DNA from: an archaeon
Lineage (GTDB): Archaea; Methanobacteriota; Methanobacteria; Methanobacteriales; Methanobacteriaceae
DNA: 5,476 bases
Assembly: GCA_024409145.1 (NCBI GenBank)
Contig: JAKSUF010000115.1
Location: 1 to 5,476, forward strand
Direction of reading: 5' to 3'
The translations under genes and the position numbers were made by a program. Shown here piece after piece: positions 1 through 3,340 of this stretch (position 1 is its first letter; every line of letters begins with the position of its first letter). The notes beneath the pieces are model-generated. The model saw only the letters and a list, made by a program, of their open reading frames with translations. It had not been told where the DNA came from and made no database searches.

Positions 1-59
1 GATACAGTAATATCATAAAGATACATATTATTTATTTTTATTAAATATTCTTTATTCAT
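1..59 (-). CDS. Partial CDS, start of an unknown early protein
   Basis: An ATG at 59-57 opens a frame that stays open to the window edge (19 complete codons, beginning MNKEYLIKIN). Its start overlaps the stop of the upstream 91-aa gene (stop 54-52), and it has the purine-rich site AGAGGGGAT just upstream, so translational coupling within the same operon is likely. Too little is visible to suggest a function. The product is truncated by the window and not necessarily broken. Confidence 0.6.
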   Translation of the reverse strand, partial: MNKEYLIKINNMYLYDITV

Positions 60-327
60 TATTATCCCCTCTTAATATTTTTTTTAATGCTTTTCTCCAT
101 TCTTCAGCACTTGGATATGTATTATATTCATTTTCTAAAAATTCTATTGCTTTATTTATTCTATCAGCAAATTCTATATTACATTTTATTTCAAATTCAC
201 ATTTTTCTTTTAGTTGTATGTTTTCTTGTTGTAATAAATCAAAATAATTCCAAAACTTATTGTATTTTAATATATGTAATATACCTTTTGTTTTATTTTT
301 GATATTTTCTATTTCTTCTTTATTCAT
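52..327 (-). CDS. Small coiled-coil-like early protein (91 aa), unknown function
   Basis: This is a charged, helix-rich protein of 91 residues with no signal peptide or membrane segment. Residues about 25-68 are rich in Glu, Lys, Leu and Ile with heptad-like spacing, followed by a Tyr-Pro turn and a second amphipathic segment (AEEWRKALKKIL). The segment RINKAIEFLEN (about 56-66) matches RINNALEYINS in the 76-aa protein encoded at 636-406, so the two look like diverged paralogues. I chose the ATG at 327 because GGTGA lies 5 bases upstream; an ATG at 339 would add four residues (MVIV) and is possible, with a weaker GAGAAG site. The start overlaps the end of the 26-aa ORF upstream. Short coiled-coil proteins of this sort are common in early regions of Firmicutes phages, and their role is generally unknown. 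Confidence 0.75.
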   Translation of the reverse strand: MNKEEIENIKNKTKGILHILKYNKFWNYFDLLQQENIQLKEKCEFEIKCNIEFADRINKAIEFLENEYNTYPSAEEWRKALKKILRGDNNE

Positions 328-400
328 TACTATCACCATATTTTCTTCTCATTATTTCCATAGTTCCTATTGTTGCAGTATATTTATTAATTACTTTCAT
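320..400 (-). CDS. Possible 26-aa microprotein
   Basis: A 26-codon frame (MKVINKYTATIGTMEIMRRK then YGDSNE) starts at the ATG at 400-398, preceded at normal spacing by GAAGGTGA, the same ribosome-site type used across this operon. It fills the gap between the 76-aa gene (stop at 406) and the 91-aa gene, overlapping the latter by 8 bases. Its support is the ribosome site and the tight packing. The length is too short to infer a fold or function. It may be a real peptide, or a coupling ORF that carries ribosomes to the next start. Confidence 0.5.
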   Translation of the reverse strand: MKVINKYTATIGTMEIMRRKYGDSNE

Positions 401-405
401 TATCT

Positions 406-636
406 TCACCTTCTAATATCTTTTTTAAAATCTTCATTATAATTATATTCACTATAACCATCTAAATATGCTCTTATACTTTCAAATGAATTTATATATT
501 CTAGTGCATTATTTATTCTTTGATAATTTACATCTAATCTATTTATTAGCATCCATCTTACATCGTTTACTCGTTCAATTTCAGCTTTTAGTTCTTCAAT
601 TTCTTGTTTTAATTGTTTTCTTGTTTTAATTTTCAT
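406..636 (-). CDS. Small coiled-coil protein (76 aa), unknown function
   Basis: The N-terminus is strongly amphipathic and charged (KTRKQLKQEIEELKAEIERV, residues about 4-23), with leucines and isoleucines at heptad spacing, as expected of a coiled coil. A second helical part contains RINNALEYINS (about 40-50), shared with the 91-aa protein at 327-52, and the tail is acidic then basic. No membrane segment or enzyme motif is visible. The start is well supported by AGAGGAGGAT 5 bases upstream. That ribosome site sits immediately after the left hairpin of the inverted-repeat structure at 648-807, so translation may be affected by RNA folding. This is the first gene after a 175-base gap with no gene. 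Confidence 0.8.
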   Translation of the reverse strand: MKIKTRKQLKQEIEELKAEIERVNDVRWMLINRLDVNYQRINNALEYINSFESIRAYLDGYSEYNYNEDFKKDIRR

Positions 637-811
637 ATATCCTCCTCTAGCATTATCAATGCTACTGGATAATTATAGTATCGTTTAATGTGATTTATAT
701 GCTCTTCGAAAGTGATTATATTATGTTATTAGTTTAATAGATTTTTATGTAACGGGGGATAAAGAATAATATCACTATAATTACCCAGTACCATTGATAA
801 ATGGTACATAA
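637..811 (-). other. Gene-free intergenic region with a structured inverted repeat
   Basis: This is the only gap of note among the small genes, where neighbours otherwise overlap or abut. I find no credible coding frame: a 21-codon frame on the minus strand has no ribosome site. Instead the gap is filled by two mirrored arms (648-679 and 774-806) around an AT-rich core of about 94 bases. The core contains an isolated G5 run on the plus strand (754-758; C5 in the transcript), unusual for this AT-rich window. I see no consensus promoter, although each arm contains TATAAT within the shared motif ACTATAATTA. Confidence 0.7.
648..807. repeat. Long inverted repeat with a hairpin at each outer end
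   Basis: The left arm on the plus strand is a hairpin TAGCATT-ATC-AATGCTA (648-664) running into ACTGGATAATTATAGT (664-679). The right arm is its mirror: ACTATAATTACCCAGT (774-789) running into the hairpin GTACCATT-GATA-AATGGTAC (788-807). Aligned as inverted copies, the arms agree at about 29 of 33 positions. The two differences inside the hairpin are compensatory: a G-C pair in one copy is a C-G pair in the other. In the minus-strand transcript the inner 16 bases would pair fully, with one G-U wobble, closing a loop of about 94 bases. Since both the hairpins and the inter-arm pairing are preserved, a structured RNA or a cruciform protein-binding site is plausible. The function is unknown. 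Confidence 0.8.
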
Positions 812-988
812 CTATTTTAATTTTTCTAATTTTTCAGTTATTTCTTCCATATCTTTTTGGAAGTTTTCTTGTATTAGTATTTGTTTACATACAAGCTCAA
901 TTCTATTTAATAGATTAGTCATTTCTTCGTTTAGATCATTTTTATCTTTTAAATAGTTTAGTAATAACTTCATATCTTCTGGTTTCAT
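812..988 (-). CDS. Small helical protein (58 aa), unknown function
   Basis: The frame begins MKPEDMKLLLNYLKDK and ends TEKLEKLK. It is charged and leucine-rich throughout, with heptad-like repeats, so one or two amphipathic helices or a coiled coil are likely; there is no membrane segment. The ribosome site is one of the best in the window (AGGAGGTG, 7 bases before the ATG) and overlaps the stop codon of the upstream 39-aa gene, so the two are probably co-translated. Its stop codon lies 4 bases from the right hairpin of the inverted repeat at 648-807, which makes it the last gene before the structured gap. Confidence 0.75.
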   Translation of the reverse strand: MKPEDMKLLLNYLKDKNDLNEEMTNLLNRIELVCKQILIQENFQKDMEEITEKLEKLK

Positions 989-1001
989 TTATTTTCACCT
1001 C

Positions 1002-1121
1002 CTAATAAATTATATTGATAGCAACACCAATACCAAATAGCACTGTAATAGCAATTAGTAATAATGCAGCTATAATATCCCACTTATATTGTTTCAATAC
1101 ATATTTAATTTTATTCATCAT
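1002..1121 (-). CDS. Single-helix membrane micropeptide (39 aa)
   Basis: The short basic N-terminus (MMNKIKYVLKQYKW) is followed by an unbroken hydrophobic stretch, residues about 16-38 (IIAALLLIAITVLFGIGVAI), then the end. By the positive-inside rule the N-terminus should be cytoplasmic. The start could be the ATG at 1121 or the next at 1118, because GAGGTT lies 5 and 8 bases upstream of them. The 1121 ATG overlaps the stop of the 96-aa gene (ATGA, stop 1120-1118), so coupled translation is likely. The stop falls within the AGGAGG of the 58-aa gene. phi29-like phages encode small membrane proteins that anchor replication, but no homology can be claimed here. Confidence 0.7.
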   Translation of the reverse strand: MMNKIKYVLKQYKWDIIAALLLIAITVLFGIGVAINIIY

Positions 1122-1408
1122 TTTAACCTCAAGAACTCTGATTCAGTCCATACTCTTTCTTTTTGATTTTTCGGAAATAATTTTTTTCTTCGCATTTTGT
1201 TTTTCTTGTATTCGCTTTTTTCGTTGTAAAATCCTGCTGTTCTAGCATTTAACATGTGTCCGTACTTTTTAACTTGATATTTACTTATTTCAGCATACAC
1301 CTTTGTTGTGTCAATATCTAGATTTTCAACTTTGCGTTGAAATTCTTTACTTGATAAAAATGTATAATCTTTATATAAATAAAATACTATCATCTCACGA
1401 TTATTCAT
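1118..1408 (-). CDS. Basic small protein (96 aa), unknown function
   Basis: I do not recognise this protein. The first half is mixed and probably folded (residues about 8-50, including FLSSKEFQRKVENLDIDTTK). The second half contains a very basic stretch, KKNKMRRKKLFPKNQKER (about 68-85), followed by WTESEFLRLK, which is consistent with binding nucleic acid but does not prove it. No membrane segment is seen. The start at 1408 overlaps the stop of the 51-aa gene as ATGA and has GAAGGTGG upstream, so it is translationally coupled to that gene. Its own stop overlaps the start of the 39-aa membrane peptide. Confidence 0.75.
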   Translation of the reverse strand: MNNREMIVFYLYKDYTFLSSKEFQRKVENLDIDTTKVYAEISKYQVKKYGHMLNARTAGFYNEKSEYKKNKMRRKKLFPKNQKERVWTESEFLRLK

Positions 1409-1560
1409 TTTGTACCACCTTCAATTATTTTCAAAAGTTCGTTTTTTGTTCTGGTAGACATCCATCCATGTTTTTCAGCTTCCAGGATATATGCTATTAG
1501 TTGTGTTAGCATACTTTGTATTTGTAATAACCTTGCCCCTGAATCATATTTACTCGCCAT
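1405..1560 (-). CDS. Small hypothetical protein (51 aa)
   Basis: The frame reads MASKYDSGARLLQIQSMLTQ and continues to IIEGGTK. It is predicted largely helical, with LLQIQSMLTQLIAYILEAEK (11-30) as an amphipathic helix; it is not hydrophobic enough to be a clear membrane span. The ribosome site is AGAGGT, 6 bases before the ATG. The last four bases overlap the start of the 96-aa gene (ATGA at 1408-1405). The frame fills an otherwise empty 162-base gap exactly, which supports it as real. Function unknown. Confidence 0.7.
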   Translation of the reverse strand: MASKYDSGARLLQIQSMLTQLIAYILEAEKHGWMSTRTKNELLKIIEGGTK

Positions 1561-1570
1561 ATTTTACCTC

Positions 1571-1744
1571 TTAATCATCCCAGTATATATCAGTAGAATC
1601 TTCTAATAAACGATATCTATTACTGTATTTTAATGCTTTCTTCTTTTTGTCTTTTTCAAATTCAGTTTCATAATACCAAGTGTATTCGATTCTTTTCCAA
1701 CAATCATATACAACTAGATATATATTTGTTTTTCTTCGTTCCAT
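1571..1744 (-). CDS. Small hypothetical protein (57 aa)
   Basis: The product starts MERRKTNIYLVVYDCWKRIE, then has an aromatic patch (YTWYYETEF), a lysine cluster (KDKKKKALKYSNRYR) and an acidic tail ending DIYWDD. An in-frame ATG at 1786 would add 14 residues, but it has no ribosome site and lies inside the membrane-peptide gene. The ATG at 1744 has GAGGTGA 8 bases upstream and is therefore chosen. The alternating charged and aromatic pattern suggests a small beta-rich fold. I do not recognise the family. Confidence 0.7.
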   Translation of the reverse strand: MERRKTNIYLVVYDCWKRIEYTWYYETEFEKDKKKKALKYSNRYRLLEDSTDIYWDD

Positions 1745-1748
1745 TATA

Positions 1749-1844
1749 TTATTCACCTCGATCATTCTTTTCACTGCATATAACAACTATTACTGCTGCT
1801 ATTGATAAACCAAGTGCTATAATTCCTAAAATGTCATATAACAT
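1749..1844 (-). CDS. Single-helix membrane micropeptide (31 aa)
   Basis: This very short frame begins MLYDILGIIALGLSIAAVIV, with a hydrophobic span at residues about 3-23, and ends in a charged tail (CSEKNDRGE). The start codon shares one base with the stop of the 80-aa gene (TAATG at 1846-1842) and has GAAGGTGA upstream, the standard ribosome site of this operon. Its stop lies five bases before the ATG of the 57-aa gene, whose ribosome site is inside this ORF. The clean hydrophobic span, ribosome site and packing make it credible despite its size. A membrane location is inferred; function is unknown. Confidence 0.65.
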   Translation of the reverse strand: MLYDILGIIALGLSIAAVIVVICSEKNDRGE

Positions 1845-2086
1845 TATTTCACCTTCTTTATTTCATCGGATGGATAAAACCCCCAACGATTATGTATTTC
1901 TTGTTCTAGTGCTCTATAATATGCCTCTTGTTCATTTAGTAAATGGATATAATATTCAGCTTCATGTGGTTGAATATTTCCAGTTGCTAGTTTGTCATCT
2001 ATCATATCCATAAACATATTTGTATTACTTATTTCGTGTATAATTGTAACAAGTGCTGTTGTTGGTAGTTCTTCAATGTTTAACAT
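1844..2086 (-). CDS. Small acidic protein (80 aa), unknown function
   Basis: The protein starts MLNIEELPTTALVTIIHEIS and has a long central helix-forming stretch rich in Glu, Gln and Tyr (HEAEYYIHLLNEQEAYYRAL), ending WGFYPSDEIKKVK. It has no signal peptide or clear membrane segment. The ribosome site AGGAGGTGAG is near-perfect and contains the stop codon of the preceding membrane-protein gene (2100-2098), a sign of coupling. Its stop overlaps the start of the 31-aa membrane peptide. The HEIS and HEAE segments do not form a recognised HExxH metalloprotease site. I do not recognise the family. Confidence 0.75.
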   Translation of the reverse strand: MLNIEELPTTALVTIIHEISNTNMFMDMIDDKLATGNIQPHEAEYYIHLLNEQEAYYRALEQEIHNRWGFYPSDEIKKVK

Positions 2087-2097
2087 AATCTCACCTC

Positions 2098-2286
2098 CTA
2101 ATCTTCAAAATTACCATATCTTGCTAGAAAATAACAACATATCATTGCTATTGTAAATGGTATCAGAATAATAATTGTTGGTATGTTTATGTTATCCACC
2201 ATACTAGCAGTTATTATTACACTAAACATAAATATTACTAATATTGCCTTTTGTGCGTTAGTCTTTAATTTCAATTGTTTCTTCAT
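2098..2286 (-). CDS. Small two-helix membrane protein (62 aa)
   Basis: A basic N-terminus (MKKQLKLKTNAQK) precedes two hydrophobic spans, residues about 14-30 (AILVIFMFSVIITASMV) and about 35-55 (IPTIIILIPFTIAMICCYFL), joined by a short polar loop DNIN; the tail is RYGNFED. This predicts a membrane hairpin with both ends in the cytoplasm. The gene overlaps the end of the HTH-like gene by 29 bases and has AAGGAT just before its ATG, so the two are probably expressed together. Phages of the phi29 type have small membrane proteins tied to replication at the membrane; that parallel is contextual only. Confidence 0.75.
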   Translation of the reverse strand: MKKQLKLKTNAQKAILVIFMFSVIITASMVDNINIPTIIILIPFTIAMICCYFLARYGNFED

Positions 2287-2470
2287 TATCCTTCGTTCCT
2301 TCCTTAATATATAACTTTGCGATCTCTGATTCTATATTTTCAATAACTTCATTTACTTTTTCAGGTTTAACTTTACCTATATATAAATTATTACGAGCAA
2401 CACCCGCTTTTTTACAAGCTTTATCTACCGTAATTTTTCCAAATCTTTTTATATAATTAACATCTCTCAT
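2258..2470 (-). CDS. Small helix-turn-helix-like protein, putative phage regulator (70 aa)
   Basis: Residues about 12-32 (KITVDKACKKAGVARNNLYI) have the pattern of a helix-turn-helix: a first helix VDKACKKAG, a turn, and a recognition-like helix ARNNLYIG. A second helical region follows (KVNEVIENIESEIAKLY), then an acidic tail. This resembles short DNA-binding proteins found in Firmicutes phages, but I cannot name a family. I chose the ATG at 2470, 5 bases after AGGTGA; a GTG at 2479 lies inside that ribosome site and is unlikely. It is the first gene after a perfect-consensus promoter whose spacer is a 19-base palindrome, so autoregulation is a natural inference. The same operator-like sequence sits in the terminal-protein promoter, so it may control both units. 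Confidence 0.7.
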   Translation of the reverse strand: MRDVNYIKRFGKITVDKACKKAGVARNNLYIGKVKPEKVNEVIENIESEIAKLYIKEGTKDNEETIEIKD

Positions 2471-2498
2471 GTGTTTCACCTACCTTCTTTATGTTTTA

Positions 2499-2527
2499 AT
2501 TATATATCAATTTGATATATTTGTCAA
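2499..2527 (-). promoter_or_regulatory. Sigma-A type promoter upstream of the HTH-like gene
   Basis: On the minus strand TTGACA (2527-2522) and TATAAT (2504-2499) are separated by exactly 17 bases: a perfect vegetative consensus. The leader then runs about 28 bases to the ATG and contains GAAGGTAGGTGA, shared with the leader of the terminal-protein gene. The promoter starts 17 bases after the polymerase stop and so begins a second early transcription unit. Confidence 0.85.
2502..2520. promoter_or_regulatory. Perfect 19-base palindrome, probable operator
   Basis: ATATATCAATTTGATATAT is a perfect inverted repeat (9-base half-sites around one central base) filling the spacer and overlapping the -10 box of the promoter at 2527-2499. 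A protein bound here would block RNA polymerase. A related copy (16 of 19 identical) occupies the same place in the terminal-protein promoter at 5425-5443. The HTH-like protein encoded immediately downstream is the obvious candidate ligand, by inference. Confidence 0.65.
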
Positions 2528-2545
2528 ACTTTATTTTTAAAGTTT
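2526..2545. other. AT-rich hairpin at the polymerase stop codon
   Basis: AAACTTTA (2526-2533) and TAAAGTTT (2538-2545) form an 8-base stem with a 4-base loop. It covers the polymerase stop (2546-2544) and touches the -35 box of the next promoter. In the transcript it is not followed by a U-run and contains only one G-C pair per arm near the base, so termination would be weak at best. It may be incidental in such AT-rich DNA. Confidence 0.35.
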
Positions 2546-3326
2546 ACAACTTCTTATAAATAGCTCGATTACTTGAGTCATCTAATAGTTCTGCATATTC
2601 TAGTGATTTTGATAAAGTATAAGTGTTTGGAACAATACAACATCCACTAGAATCATCAACTATAAGTTCATTTCCGTATTCATCTACTAATGAAACTGGT
2701 TCTTGTCCATCACAATAGAATAAACTATTTTTTCCAGTATCTTCATATCTAAATACTAAATTATCTTTAAAATTATGTAAATCACCATGTAATGCCTTTG
2801 CCCCACTTTTTGGAACACCTGATACAGTTATATGAACTTCTTCTTCCCCTTGTTCGTTTATTTCTTTATATGCGTATTTTTTCGCCCCTTGAGTTATGTA
2901 CTCCGAATATGTATGTTCATTCCATGGAGCTGTTTCACTATCAAATAAACCTAGCATACGAGCTTTACCCTTTATGTCTTCAGGTGCGAATCTATCAAGT
3001 GGTATTTGTAAAACATCTGATACATGTTTAATTTTTTTCTCAACAAATTGATTATATCGTTCAATTACACTTTGATCATAACCTGGAGCAATTTTCAAGG
3101 AATCAGTATCAGCATATATTACATAATCATCTAATGATAGTAAGTTCTTTAAAAGATTATTACGAGCATATGCTGTTACCCAACAACCCCAAGAAAATGC
3201 TAAAAACCCTTCTTTTTCTTGTTTTAATAATTCTTCACATATCTTTTCATTTGAAATTGGTGTTTCACTCCATCCATCAGTGTTTGAATATTCTACTTCA
3301 TCACGAATCGTATTTGTAACCATCAT
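2544..3326 (-). CDS. Protein-primed family B DNA polymerase, C-terminal part (260 aa)
   Basis: This frame holds the second half of the polymerase domain. It begins at the end of motif B (the frame upstream of the ATG reads YG, then MMVTNTIRDE). The TPR2-equivalent region lies at about residues 1-65. Motif C is YADTDS at 71-76, with catalytic metal-binding Asp73 and Asp75. A KxY motif lies in GAKKYAYKE (Lys149, Tyr151), and thumb-like sequence follows to the end. It lacks the exonuclease, motif A and the start of motif B, all of which are in the ORF at 4636-3323, so neither product alone can be a complete polymerase. The ATG overlaps the upstream stop (ATGA at 3326-3323), and a second ATG follows. 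No Shine-Dalgarno is visible, so independent initiation would rely on coupling. No other frame damage is present, which suggests the protein is made, either separately or as a fusion. Confidence 0.9.
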   Translation of the reverse strand: MMVTNTIRDEVEYSNTDGWSETPISNEKICEELLKQEKEGFLAFSWGCWVTAYARNNLLKNLLSLDDYVIYADTDSLKIAPGYDQSVIERYNQFVEKKIKHVSDVLQIPLDRFAPEDIKGKARMLGLFDSETAPWNEHTYSEYITQGAKKYAYKEINEQGEEEVHITVSGVPKSGAKALHGDLHNFKDNLVFRYEDTGKNSLFYCDGQEPVSLVDEYGNELIVDDSSGCCIVPNTYTLSKSLEYAELLDDSSNRAIYKKL

Positions 3327-3340
3327 TCCGTACGCTGGTA
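3323..3340 (-). other. Frame break in polymerase motif B, with matching TAC codons
   Basis: The transcript-strand sequence is TAC (3340-3338), CAGCG (3337-3333), TAC (3332-3330), GGA (3329-3327), ATGATG. The zero frame reads Tyr-Gln-Arg-Thr-Glu-stop. Moving from the first TAC to the second removes 8 bases and gives NSLY-GMM, the exact family motif. The extra bases are GC-rich compared with the surroundings. They are not a simple tandem duplication, since the flanking sequence does not repeat the unit beyond TAC. The two ORFs also overlap as ATGA. Confidence 0.85.

Noticed and set aside
700..730. Possible tRNA fragment around TTCGAA (705-710)
   Set aside because: The T-loop-like hexamer is not flanked by a 5-base T stem, and no acceptor stem or anticodon arm can be built around it.
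741..804. A 21-codon minus-strand frame in the intergenic gap
   Set aside because: It has no ribosome site, and its start lies within the hairpin stem; the sequence is better explained by the inverted repeat.
788..807. Intrinsic terminator after the 58-aa gene
   Set aside because: The 8-base stem with a 4-base loop is good, but in the transcript it is followed by UGGGUAAU and not a U-run, and it is part of the larger mirrored structure.
1571..1786. Longer 71-residue version of the 57-aa protein
   Set aside because: The upstream ATG at 1786 has no Shine-Dalgarno and lies within the 31-aa membrane-peptide gene, while the ATG at 1744 has GAGGTGA at good spacing.
1633..2013. A 126-codon frame on the plus strand
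   Set aside because: It has no ribosome site, is rich in Phe, Ile, His and Tyr as antisense frames of AT-rich genes are, and lies opposite three minus-strand genes with good ribosome sites and overlapping starts and stops.
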